A DNA stretch of 64,000 nucleotides, from the NCBI GenBank assembly GCA_013396635.1, contig WBMW01003175.1:186582-250581 (forward strand), in the 5' to 3' direction. The notes under the pieces were generated by a model. The model searched no databases. It saw only the letters and a list, made by a program, of their open reading frames with translations, and had not been told where the DNA came from. Source of the stretch: Penelope pileata. Taxonomy: Eukaryota > Chordata > Aves > Galliformes > Cracidae. Of this stretch, positions 23,955-35,430 are shown piece after piece. How positions within the stretch are numbered: position 1 is the first letter of the stretch; each line of letters starts with the position of its first letter. The translations under genes and the position numbers were made by a program.

Positions 23955-26900
23955 GAGGGACAGTCATTGTCTGATTGGTAGGAAGTTGAGATATTCAGTG
24001 AACTGCTCTTTCTCAGTATGACACAATGCAGAAAGAGCCAGAAAGATGGCCAGAAAGAGCCATTTTCTTATGGACAAGGGCCCCTTTTAGATTGACCCAC
24101 CCTGCATATAGACAGGACTTTCACAGCTGCACTAAGCTAACCTTTATTTTAATGCAGTTTTCAGTGTGAAATTAATTTTTTGTAGTCTCTATTCACACAA
24201 CCCTTTTTCTATAACCCTTTTACATAATTTGATGTAATTCAAAGTGACTAACAATAATAACTGTAGGGGTAAAATGTACCCCTAAAGAAAAGAACTTTCA
24301 TAGGTGAAGGTTAGCATCCTATGTCCAGCTGTGTTGGCCAAATTGATATTAGTTTAATAATCTGTAAACTGTGCTAGGAAAATATAATTGTCCTACATTA
24401 CAAGGGTACTCCTTTAACTGCACAGTTTATTCAAATGTATAATCTAAATAATTGAGTACCTATGCATACAATAGAGTATTGCTTCATATGCAAACACCAT
24501 TTAATAGACAGTTATATCCAAACAGATGGATAAAAAAGATGCCTGAATATAATTGGTTTGCTTTTGATTATTCCACAGATACAAATTTACTTAAACAATA
24601 AGTCTAGACAAGGTAGGATTTATTGTCAGACAAAATTCAGTTTGGTAAAGTGAAGCTGAGGGATTTATGAGGCACTTAGTAAGACTGTTTTTTAATCTAC
24701 TTCTCACCTTGCTATTTAATAAGGGTAATGTGAGAAAAGAAGCAGGCTTATATCTACTGACCCACAAGTCGTATATAACCTTTAGAAGGATGCAAAAATT
24801 GCTATCAGGCTGTATCAAAAAGTTATGACATATAAATGTGCATGGAAACACAAAGATATATGTGACTAAATTGTAGAAACGTAGTAAAAAGAGTTGAAAA
24901 CAGTAATAGGGCAACTATACAAGATAACAGTTTCAAAAGCTCTAGATACCTAGAAACTCACTTCAAAGCCTCAGACTCTGTCATTCGTATTATGTGAGGT
25001 TGTGGCATTTCTTCTGGAGCCTCTCACTTGCAGAAAAGCTCCACCAAAGTCAACAGTGCCCTGTGTGAGCACAGGGGAAAATCTGTGTGACCATTAGCAT
25101 GTAAATGGGATCTGAATTTGGTCTTGCGAATTTAACTCTGGACATTCATCTGTGAAGACTGCAACTGCATAGGATCATAGACCATACTAAGTTCTATTTT
25201 AGTGTTTCTTAGGAAAATAAGCCCAGGACCAGTCAGTAAGAAGCATTGCTTCCTCTGGGGACTGCAGTAAAATTTCTGCCCTACAGATTTTTGCTGTTTC
25301 CAAGTTATGCTGTGTATAAATATACACATGGAATAACATCTATATATACATTATATAAATACACATTCACACATCTTTTTTAATTTGTACATTATAAATT
25401 GCTATCATATATACTTTCAATGCACAGGTACATAATTTTCAAGGAAAAATGAAGAAGTTTTGCCTAAGCCTGATATTACAAGACGTTGAACTTCAGTGGT
25501 GTCAGAAGAACTTGACTACTAATCCCAAAATGATTGGTCGCTGTGGTATCTAGAAGTCATCTTGAGCCGGAATTTAGACTATGTTCACTGGTGCTTAATT
25601 TACCCATTACTAATGTAATGTTTTAGTTCAAAGCAGAATGAGTAATTCAGACTACTTTGTACATAGGGCTACTGTATTCTTGTTCTGAATTAAAAGGAGG
25701 AAGTAACGCCAGTGCTTTATTTAGGCACCTATGCTATGTGATTTGAATATATCCTTCAATCAGTTACAAATTATTTGCATTTCTTGCAATTGTGGTCAAA
25801 TATCCAGATGACATTCTGTTAATAATTCCTCTCGTATCTCCCATTGCATACAATAAAATCAAGTCCATAATAGCCTGTTTCTGTAAATCCATTTTTGATA
25901 GTTTGTCTTCCCTTTTTTTTCCGTTTATTCCCTTTCTATTTAATGCTGAAAATTTGTAGGTTGTTTTGTCTTGTTGTTTTTAAATAAACTCTTTCAGCAA
26001 ATCAAAATAAGGTATTGCCACTGACTACGTCTAACTTTGTAATAAGATTTAGTAGCTTTCCAGAGAGCTACTTGCAGCTCTAATAATAATTTTCTTTAAG
26101 TGTTCCACTTTAGAAAATGTCTTCTTTGTTACTGAAGTTGCCATATGTACATATGGACATCTTTTTCTGAAAATATTCCTGGGATTTTATTTCCATTAAT
26201 CTTTTCTGAGGGTGTATATAATTTATCTCACGAGCCATCAGAATTCCCAGAGGGTAAATTACTCTAGAGGTCTCCGTGCCCTCATACTGTATCAAATTGA
26301 CCTGCTTCTTGTTTGCCATTTTTGTGTACTACATTGCTTATTTAACAAGAAACAGAATGATTGTGATTCTGAGAAGGTCCTTTGATAGTAGTTTTGACAC
26401 TCTGCCTGAATAATGACCCTCATTATGGAGCCCATGACAGGCTCTGAAAGTGCTGATTTATGAATACATCACAGGTTCAACATTAGAGCTCCCTCTACTC
26501 AGTTCTGATGTAGGACTAGATATAGATACATCCTTTTGAAATACAGTGAAAATGAGATAATTGCATGATTAGGACCGTTCAAATAACCTATTTTTCTGAA
26601 TTAACAAAGCACTGTCAGTTAATTTTGATTGTCTCCGAAGTTACTAGAAGCCTTTGACAAGATGTTTGTTGGGTAAATCTATTTCATGTAGGGTTGCCAG
26701 CAATGTCTTAAAGGACAGTAAGGCAGAAGTTATACATAGTCCTTGTTGCTAGAAATGCTTTTCTATAGCAAACATTCATTAACAGTTGATATGATAATAG
26801 ACTGTTAGAAGCAAGCTTAGCTAAGAGCTAGAAGTCGGTGTCCTTGCTAAAACAAATTACAAGACACTTTGTAAACACATTTTTGTGAGGATTCTTGTTG

Positions 26901-28016
26901 ATTTATTGTTTCCTCCATAGCAGTTATTTAAATAAATGTAGCTAATTTAGTTCGTTTGCTGCACTATATAATTTTGTTCTTTATGTGGTGGGGTTATATG
27001 TAAAAGCCTGGAGGAATCACATCCCCATTAATCTTTTTACAAGTGCAATAAATAAATAAAGAGACATGGTTTCATTTTGCTAGTTAGGAGATTTAAAAAG
27101 GCAGTGGTAGCAAACTGATTTCTTCCTCTTCTCACTGTTCTCCATGTCCTTCTCTTAAAGACATTAATAATAGTACTTGGTAAGAAAGTGTGTACACTGA
27201 CAACAAAGTCTATCCACAAAGGTATGTTAGTCCACATCTGGATGTACTTTCCCACCCCAAAAAGTGCTCATTCTGGAATGTCCCACCTACCCCAGAACAT
27301 GGTGAGTTTCTTGATGGAATGTGAAGACTGCTGTGGCACTAAGGGCTCCAGGCCGGCGCAGGATTCAGCCAGCCAGTGGAAGGAGCTCCCCTGAGGCTGT
27401 CTCTGCCACCTCAGTTGTAGAGTTAGATATCAACAATCTGGGCAGAGTCATAGAGAGTTCCATTTGAGGGTAGTGTTGGGAAGAAAGCAAAGTAAGAGTG
27501 TAGCATGCATGCGTGATGTATTACGCAGTAGATTGATTGGTGAAGGAAGGTGACCTGTTTTCCATAATATTTCTGGTAACTTCAAATCATGTCTGGGGTC
27601 CCTTTTAGCAAGGTAGCACATGTTCATTTGAATACAGCATGCTGAACCAAAGGAAGTGATTAATTGGAAAGCATTGAATAGAAAATGCAGGCCAAATTAA
27701 GACAGCTGCACCAACAGCCTGAGTTAACCCCAAAAATGTAAAGATTCAGTGGTGATTAATGATGAGTTCAAGAACACATGCAGCGATAGGGACTGTCAGG
27801 TTTATACACCTAAACTGGAAATGCATGAGGCTACTTGAACCAGAGGTTTCCATTTTCTAAAAGAGCCAAAAGATGGTTGAATCTGACAGCAGTTCATCAG
27901 AACAAACAGCAAAGTGGGAACAGCTTATTATGTCACAGAACTGGGTCTATCTGTGTCAATAGCAGTGTCATTAGCAGAGTCAACCTATATACAGAGTACC
28001 CAGTAAGTCCATTGTA
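23955..28016. other. Unique non-coding DNA
   Basis: No recognised gene. The minus-strand frame 24591-24914 (107 codons, hydrophobic and aromatic-rich) has no family resemblance. 25325-25385 is rich in TATA and ACAC dinucleotides. 27281-27420 is locally more GC-rich but unassigned. Confidence 0.6.
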
Positions 28017-28203
28017 ATCACAGAATCACAGAATCGTAGGGATTGGAAGGGACCTCTGAAGGGGTCATCCAGTCCAACTCCCTGCTAAAAGCAGATTCCC
28101 TAGAGTAGATTACACAGGAAAGCATCCAGGCAGGTTTTGAATATCTTCAGCAGTGGAGATTCCACAACTTCTCTGGGCAGCCTGTTACAGTGCTCTGTAA
28201 CCC

Positions 28204-29046
28204 TCACAGTAAATAAGTTTTTCTCATGCTTCCATGGAACTTCCTATGTTCCAGTTTATGCCCATTACCCCTTTCTCTGTCACTGCACACTGCTGAAAAG
28301 AGCCTAGATCCATCCCCTTGATTGCTGCCCTCTAGATATTTATAAGCATTGATAGGATTCTCTCTCAGTATCCTCTTCTCCAGGCTGAACAGCCCCAGGT
28401 CTCTCAGCCTTTCCTCATAAGGGAGATGCTCAAGGTCCATAAACATCTTTGTGGCCCTTCAGTGAACTCTCTCCAGCATTTCCCTGTCTTTCTTGAACTG
28501 AGTAGCCCAGAACTGGACACAGTTCTGCAGATGTGGCTTCACCAGGGCAGAACAGAGGGGGTGAGGATCACCTCCCCTGACCTTCTAACCGCAGTCTTTT
28601 TAATGCAACCCAGGGTACCATCATCCTCCTTGGCCACAAGGGTGCACTGGTGGCTCATGGCCATCCTGTTGGCCCCCAGGACCCATAGATCCTTCTCCCC
28701 AGAGCTCCTTTCCAGCAGAGCAGCCTCTAACCTGTACCAATGCAGTTTTTTTCTTCCCCATGTGAAGGACTCTACACTTTCCCTTGTCAGACATCATACA
28801 GTTCCTCTCTGCCCAGCTATCTAGCCTGTCCAGGTCTTGCTGAATGGCAGCACAGCCTTCGGGTGTATCAGTCACTCCTCCCAGCTTTGTATCATCAGCA
28901 AACTTGCTGAGTGTGGACTCTGTGCTTTCATCTAGTTCACCGATGAAGATGTTGAAAAAGATCAGACTCAGTACCAACCCCCAAAGAACACCACTAGCTA
29001 CAGGCCTCCAACTAGAGGCCTTCACTAGAGTTTGAGAGGCCTCCAA
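28204..29046 (-). pseudogene. CR1 ORF2 reverse transcriptase C-terminal part, degraded
   Basis: The frame 29046-28621 (minus) reads through LSLIFFNIFIGELDE and then KFADDTKLGG, whose ADD is the catalytic aspartate pair of the reverse transcriptase palm (the F/YADD box). Next come GCAAIQQDLDRLDSWAERN and GKCRVLHMG, both strongly conserved in CR1. The frame is lost before 28621 and resumes as 28446-28204 with LEHLPYEERLRDLGLFSLEKR, the conserved C-terminal thumb-like segment. The N-terminal endonuclease and the first RT motifs are missing. The upstream residues MEASQTLVKASSWRPVAS derive partly from the rearranged 5' region. Not functional. Confidence 0.93.
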
Positions 29047-29054
29047 CTAGAGGC
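29002..29054. repeat. Short direct duplication inside the CR1 5' end
   Basis: AGGCCTCCAACTAGAGGC occurs exactly at 29002-29019 and again at 29037-29054, 35 bp apart, with further AGGCCTCT fragments around 29058. Normal CR1 has this block once. It is a local tandem duplication or microhomology rearrangement within the element. Confidence 0.9.
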
Positions 29055-29115
29055 TACAGGCCTCTACAGCACTGATTGTAACCCTCTGAGCTCTGCCAGT
29101 CCTCAATCCACCTCC

Positions 29116-30914
29116 TATTACATTCTATTCTTTGTTCACTCTTTCCTTTCTGTTCATGAGAAATTCTATATAATAAAAGTTGCTTGGACAGTATTTCTTA
29201 ATGGTTAATTGCAAATGAAGTAGAATTCATTTATGAAGGCCATCTCTGTCATTTATGAAATTCCAGCATGACTTTGAAAATTGTAACTGAGAACCACTCT
29301 TTTGTTGTTGACTGCCCACTCACAAACTGTCACAACAATTTTGGTAAACTATGTCTCTTTTCAAGCAATGGTTTACTGTATTTTAAACCATTTAGTGTTG
29401 TTGAGGAAGTCTAGTGATAAAATATATTGAAAATTGTTTGTGTGTGTTGCATAAGGTAAGTCCCTGAAAATCTTTTTTTTTTTTAAATGTTTAATACCCC
29501 TTTCAAAGATAGTAAGGATAATTGTTGACTTTGTTGCTTTCCTGCTTGGTAAAGCTAGTACCAGAGTATCATAGTTCTATAAAACTATTTCAGAGCATAA
29601 CAAAACCTTCTAGACTTTAATAACTATACATGACTGATCTGTCCTCTCTGGCAAGGTTAACTGTTTTTCCCAAGGAGTTAAGTGGCATATAAACTATTGT
29701 TCACACCATTTGTGCTAACAGCCTAGCATGACCTCAAATGCTGTAGTGGTCATACAAGGTTCCCTGTACAACACATTTATCAACAAAGGTAAAAGGACCA
29801 CAGGGGCAGTGCTGACTTTAAGTGTATTAGGGATCTATAAGGATAAATGCCTAACCCCACTCTACAGCAAAAAGTAATTACTGAATCATTGTTTCTATAG
29901 CGTTAATATTTTTTCACAGTTCTTTAGAAATATAAGCTATTTAGTTCTTAGGTTGACATCTGTACTGCATTATATTTTATACAATGCATCTAGACTAAGG
30001 GGTAGAGCAATCATATAACTGTGAGATCATTTTACTTTTACAAGAAATCATCAACAGAAATAAAGCATAGAAAAGAGAAGAGATTGAATTCAGTAGTTAT
30101 TTTTAATAGATTTAAATGATCTAATTAACAATAGCCTGAACAGCAGAATTTTAGGGCTTTATTTTAAAATTGCATGCCCCATTTACAGTGTGTATAATCT
30201 TGCATACTTATTCACACTTAATTTTTTCTCCATCCATTAGCTCTTGGTTGCAACTGACTCCCAGTCCTTGGACTCCCACCCACTTCATAATTAAGTGCCC
30301 TACCTGGAAAGAAGGTAAGATCTGCTCAAGTAGAGAGTGACCACCCTTGTACTATTTAAGATAAATGAATTCAGTAAAGGAGAAAACAAATTTGTCAAAA
30401 TTTTCCATTTGAAAATAGTGTTCCAGAAGTCTGCCTAAGGACAGTCAGGAGATAGGCATTTATGATTTGCAGGGTATTTAAAAGCAATAATTATTCTTAT
30501 AGTCTTGAATAATGAATAATTACCAGAACAATCTGCTATCACATGGCAGAGATATTTACAAAGGTCATAGTCCCAAACTCCTTACTTGTGGAAAAAGTCC
30601 ACCGAAGCGGATAAAAGAATTATAATAAAAATTAAAAGAGGAACCTGGCTAATGGGAACTGGAGTCAAGTTGCTTTATCGTCTTTTAAGTTTGTGGGAAA
30701 TCAAAGCAACTATTTATAGCTAAACAATATGATCAAGATTTTTCACTGCCCTATTTTCAGGTGGGGTTAATACCATTTGCTTCTGAGAGAGGTTTGAGAC
30801 GTGCCTGATGTACAGTCATGACATGGCTTCCATAGCAAAGTTTTGGTCCCAACAGCAGTACTAGTAGTAATACAGCTTTCTGTTCTCTGCAATGTTATAC
30901 CTGTGAGTGATCTG
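29116..30914. other. Unique non-coding DNA
   Basis: I see no gene, repeat family or strong structure here beyond ordinary A/T runs. Confidence 0.6.
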
Positions 30915-31011
30915 ATCTGGTGCTTGATCTGGTGGGTGGCAATCCTGCCTGTGGCAGGGGTTTGGAACTAGATGATCTTTGACATCCCTTCCAACCCAGA
31001 CCATTTTATGA
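30915..31011 (+). mobile_element. CR1 LINE, 3' tail only
   Basis: About 97 bp of CR1 3' end: GGTGGGTGGCAATCCTGCC, GGAACTAGATGATCTTTGA and CCCTTCCAACCCAGACC, ending at CATTTTATGA, a decayed terminal octamer. Severe 5' truncation. Confidence 0.92.
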
Positions 31012-31894
31012 CAATGTTACTGTGGAGCAGTCTGTTGTTCACCAGATGAATCCTGCACATCTCTCAAAATGCCTCATGACACTAAATCCCACGGATTACT
31101 TTTGGAAAATATTGCTTTTAAATGTATGACTTTCTAATTAGAGTTCCCTTTTTACTACTATTATATCACAGATAAACAGACTTGCTGATTTTTCCTTGTG
31201 TAGCATCACTTTACATATGCATACATATATCACAACATTTCTCCTACTTATCCATCTTCAACATTCACTGTGTAACCCAGGTTTTTTCGGTCTGCACACA
31301 GAATCCTCTCTGTGTTCTATCAGTACTCTGCATCGTGTGTCATCTGGCCCCTCCACGAATGGATACGGGAGGGATATCAACCTCGCAAAAAGAAAAAGAT
31401 ATTGCTACATACTTCTGGTTGATTTTTCATGCCAATAAAAACATTTTGCTTTTTACCACATGTATATCATAGCACTGACATCTGCCCTCAAGGTGAGGTG
31501 TCCTTTTGCTGCACTTTTGTGTGTATCAAACATTTCAAATTATTGCCAGTTTCTCTCACTTAAGCAAGAACCTTCCTTTGTATGTTTCCTATATAACTGA
31601 CTATAATGCAAATTTATACGGGCCTAATTTTGAGGCAGGCCTCCAATTTTTGAGTCCACCACTTTAGAGGCACAACATAGCTCATTTGGACATGGAACAT
31701 CTGGAGTGCAGCAGTCATCGTTTACTCTGTTCTTTATGCCAGTATGGCCATGTGCCATTATGAGAAGGACGTGAATTTAAACTGTCAGAAGGAGATAGAC
31801 CCATGCTGGGTTTGTGTTATTTTCCCATAATGAACCTGACATTTGTAGGTTTGGGGGTTTTTTGTACTGTTCTGTTTGGCTTGGTTTTGTTGTG
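31012..31894. other. Unique non-coding DNA
   Basis: Two overlapping plus-strand frames at 31182-31472 and 31196-31438 are anonymous and compete with each other. No repeat recognised. Confidence 0.6.
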
Positions 31895-31903
31895 TTTTTT
31901 TTT

Positions 31904-31935
<32 letters not shown>

Positions 31936-31960
31936 TTGGTTGATTGGTTGGTTGGTTGGA
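31895..31960. repeat. Compound poly-T / (GGTT)n simple repeat
   Basis: Twenty-one T, one C, about twenty-one more T, then GGTT/GATT tetramers up to about 31960. It produces artificial K-rich and F-rich open frames on the two strands (31785-32029) that should not be taken as genes. Confidence 0.95.
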
Positions 31961-34930
31961 TTTGTGGTTTTTTTTCCCCCAATGACTACTTCCTCTCACA
32001 AAGCTCATGAGAAGTGTTTTCAAAATTAGAAATATATTCTGTGTTACACAGTAGAAAAAACATTGTCCGGTATTGTGATATACCTAGGTCAAAACAGGGT
32101 GTGATTTTGCACAGTGGAATTACGTATGTAAAATTTTTGGGGGCAAATAGACTACAAAACTAGGCAAAAGTAAAATCATGGTGTAGAATGGAGGTTAATA
32201 TTCACCAATATTCCCCTTAATCTGGAAGCAAAACAGACTATAAAAATAATCCTATGTGGAGGATCAAAGGGCATCTACATTATTAATTATCAAAAGATAC
32301 TGCTAGGATCATGAATAAATTTAAAAAAATAAAGAGAAAATCTTGATGAATTAAAATTTAGTCTTTCTCTCGGGGCTATGTTTTTAAGCTTTTTTCAGGC
32401 ATACCATAAGCTATTCCTTATTCTTCTGTGAATTCAAAAGGAATTGAAATTGGACTGTACTTTCATTGGTATTATATGATCACCAGCCCAATTACACATA
32501 TAAGGTCCTGACTTCCTCTTGTCTGCCGTAGCATTTGAGCTAGTGTTTGCTTACAAGCATGAGGTCTGTTTGATAGCTGTATGCTAAATTCTAGAATATA
32601 TTTCCTCAGTATCATAGTTTCTTAGAATTTCTCTTCCCTGGCCTCTTCCTTGGCCTTTTAGATGCCTCTAGTGCTAACTTTGCTGTTGGCTGTGAAATTG
32701 CCTCTAGGGCTGCTGTAGGGTCAGACAGCTTATGGTCTGTTTTTTCTTCACAGCTGCCATTGATGGAGAGCTGTTCTTTACCTTAGAGAGGGGTGTGATT
32801 AAAAAGCCAGGTACTGAACTTTCTAAATTTTCCCAATATGCCTCTGGAACCCCCTTAACCATGTTTTGAAAAAAATCCCACAGTATTCATTAAATAACTG
32901 GGGAAATTCTTTTAAGAACAGTTTTTTCTTTTCCTGCTCAAAACAACATAAATATCTTCAAAAGGTTCTTGTACAAAACAGATTGTACAATACTATTTTT
33001 GTCATTTGTTCTCTGCATAACTTTTCCCCATGTACACATTATTGTTATTGACAGCAATTCTAAAGCCCTTTAAAAAAAGAAATTAAACAGTGAATCAATA
33101 AAGATTAGCTATTTACTGTAGATTATTACTTTATCACTCCCATAATTACAATAATGGTTGCTGATGGAAATTCTATTTATGTGAATCATTTTATACTTGT
33201 TATTTATTATTATTAATGTTACCATTATTATCTCCTTACCTTTCAGTTCACAAGATGTATCTTCTCTGTGAATTTTAATTTCAATATCTTGCTATTATAC
33301 TGTACATAATCCTATCAAAGACTGTCCTTCATGCAACATTTTCAGTGATATATTATCACAGAGACCATTAATGAATGAGCTTCATATCTTACTAATACTG
33401 TTTTAGATACTATTTTTATTAATTTTCTAACCTGTAATTCTTCATATGGTACCTATGTCTGTCTTCTATTAAAGTTGTGTTTTAGATTTTAACATGAGGA
33501 TTTCAAAGGCAGACATTAACTTTGTCTTTAAAAATACATTTCAGTTCATAGATTCTAAATGACGATATTATAATGTCTCTGCTTTGTTCTTTCAGACTCT
33601 TTTATAAGTTCATTTTCAAATTTTCCCCTAGTTTTTGCAAGCAGTTTTCTGTTAATAAACATTTTTCTTATGATTTTTTTTCTCATAGCATGCCATAAGG
33701 ATTGAAAATACATATAATCAAGGCACTTGCAGTTTTTCTTCTGAGATACGAATTATTGCAATGAACGACAGATAAGTATTCATCGGTTTCTAAGCATATG
33801 TTACAAGTGAAAACAATAACTGAACACTGCATACTGTAAGTTTCTATTAGCTAATTTTTCAGATAAATGCCAAATTTATTTATAAGGAACCACTACTGTG
33901 ATCAATTTGTTCATTTTGCTGTATCTTTTATATATTCTTATGGTTTGCTCTTAAGATTACTGGAAGAAATGCTATTACATATCCTTCATATGATATTCAG
34001 CTCTTGAAATATTTTAAAAACAATGTCTTGAGAGCACTGCACTCTCGAAGTTAGAAAATGGTATGAGTTTAGAATCACAGTTCAAGGGCAAAACATCTTC
34101 ACTGGCATTTGAAGTACAGATTTGACTAATCTTATACTGTTTAATCTTTTTTACTTATATTAAAGCATTCTGATAGTATAGAATTCGTAGCCAGGACTAA
34201 AAGGTCTTTAAAACTGCAATATATATAAATATAAAATAAGTCTGTAAGACTTTCTGAAGATTGTTAAATATACATGTATGCTGCAGTTTAGATTAATAGC
34301 TGGGGAATGATGCATCGTTACGGTAACATAAACCTATGATATATTTAGCATATAGTGTGCCAACCTGCATAAACAAAACATAGTCTTGTGATGGCTTTGT
34401 AAAGATATGTATCATTAATCTTTATACTGATCATATAATATTTGCCTATTTTTTTAAGTGAAACCAACTACTAAATTCAAAATCTTTGACCAAATACTAA
34501 GTTGCTCTTGTGGCATACTGCAGATGAGTGTATAAAAGTTCATTTGCATAACAATATATTAACATGAAAAATCTAGGACTATACGACATTAAAAAGATTG
34601 CATGCAACTTATTTTACCAAAGCATTCTTAATTCCTGTGGAAAGGATATGAATAAATACAAGCATTAACAATCTTTGCCTGTTGTAACAATATCACAGAT
34701 ATGTAAGATTCATTTTTTTAACATTTGACTTTTTCCAAGGGGCACTTCTACATTCTCACAGGTTAAAATGTTTCTATTGATTTTTATGTCTGGATTTATC
34801 GTGCACATATAAGCATCAGAGTACAGCAGCTCGTCTGATATTATAGGCAAAACAGAGCAATGTGATTTACAAAAGCCTAAGGATTTTACGTTATCTAACA
34901 TAAGAAAGAGAAGGTGTACACAGATGGACC
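31961..34930. other. Unique, strongly AT-rich non-coding DNA
   Basis: About 3 kb with no open frame worth calling and no recognised interspersed repeat. The low repeat content and lack of simple tracts between 33.0 and 34.7 kb would fit conserved non-coding DNA, but conservation cannot be judged from one sequence. Confidence 0.5.
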
Positions 34931-35021
34931 AGTTCATCACAGTACTTAAGCACATGCCTAAATGTAAGCATAAACAGTGGTGTATTTAGAGGAAATCATG
35001 TGCTTGAGTCCTGGATGAACT
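34931..35021. repeat. Old palindromic repeat (MITE-like), 25-bp arms, 40-base loop
   Basis: The left arm 34931-34956 starts AGTTCATC and ends AAGCACATG. The right arm 34997-35021 is its reverse complement with two mismatches and one 1-base gap over 25 aligned positions. The TTAAGCACATG core resembles a palindromic repeat family I know from turtle, crocodile and bird genomes, with a TTAAGCA..TGCTTAA core and often a CCATTGA.TTCAATGG centre. I do not recall its library name. It could alternatively fold as an RNA hairpin. Confidence 0.6.
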
Positions 35022-35302
35022 GAGGCTTAAATTATTTTGGAATCCATTTTTAAGTATTTCGTTTGCAGTATTTACCATTTGGTTAGGCCAAAATCCATTT
35101 CTAATGGATTTTTTCTCCTTGCAGTATATGCAGTTCTAGTCTTTGTTCCTTAGTATGACTGATTTAACTGAGGCTTGTAATGCTGATGAGATAGGGACAT
35201 TGCATCTTCATTTAGATAGCGACATGGCAAAGCATTGAAATTTGTGTTTTACTTCAGGAAACTGTAGAAAATCAACCCTATAGAGGCTAACAGGGTTAAA
35301 CA

Positions 35303-35348
35303 TTCTTAAAATTAAGCGTATGCTTACATGTTTTGCTGGAGTGAGGCC
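35303..35348. repeat. Half-copy of the same palindromic repeat family (right half)
   Basis: ATTAAGCGTATGCTTACATG, then TTTTGCTGGAGTGAGGCC. This corresponds to the outer half of the TGCTTAA...TTTGCTGGAT..GGGCC palindromic family. The inner left half is not obvious upstream, so the copy is partial or decayed. Confidence 0.5.
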
Positions 35349-35356
35349 AAGGGTAC

Positions 35357-35430
35357 CAGTTCAGCAGAACATTTAAGTGCATGCTTACATTCCTTTGATG
35401 TTAATGGGATTTAAGCTTGAAGATTTACAT
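35357..35430. repeat. Half-copy of the same palindromic repeat family (left half)
   Basis: CAGTTCAGCAGAACATTTAAG, then TGCATGCTTACAT, then TTGATGTTAATGGGATTTAA. This gives the outer arm, the TGCTTA core and the central TGATGTTAATGGGA block of the family in correct order. It is inverted relative to the half-copy at 35303-35348, eight bases away. Confidence 0.55.

Larger units (their letters stand above)
28017..29115 (-). mobile_element. CR1 LINE, 5'-truncated, ~1.1 kb
   Basis: Lies on the minus strand with its 3' end at 28017, where two ATTCTGTG octamers form the terminal repeat. The 3' untranslated part, about 28020-28200, contains the reverse complement of the GGGACC/CCAACTCC CR1 signature. 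ORF2 runs from about 28204 to 29046. Recognisable CR1 sequence fades beyond about 29115, giving a 5' truncation inside the reverse transcriptase. The region near the 5' end, 29002-29054, is rearranged by a short duplication. Copies of this type are inserted by target-primed reverse transcription and are usually dead on arrival. Confidence 0.95.

Noticed and set aside
28426..29035. Plus-strand frames at 28426-28824 and 28844-29035
   Set aside because: They are antisense shadows of the minus-strand CR1 ORF2; the sense strand carries the conserved FADD and LFSLEKR blocks.
31785..32029. K-rich and F-rich frames on both strands
   Set aside because: They are the translation of a poly-T/poly-A tract and GGTT repeats.
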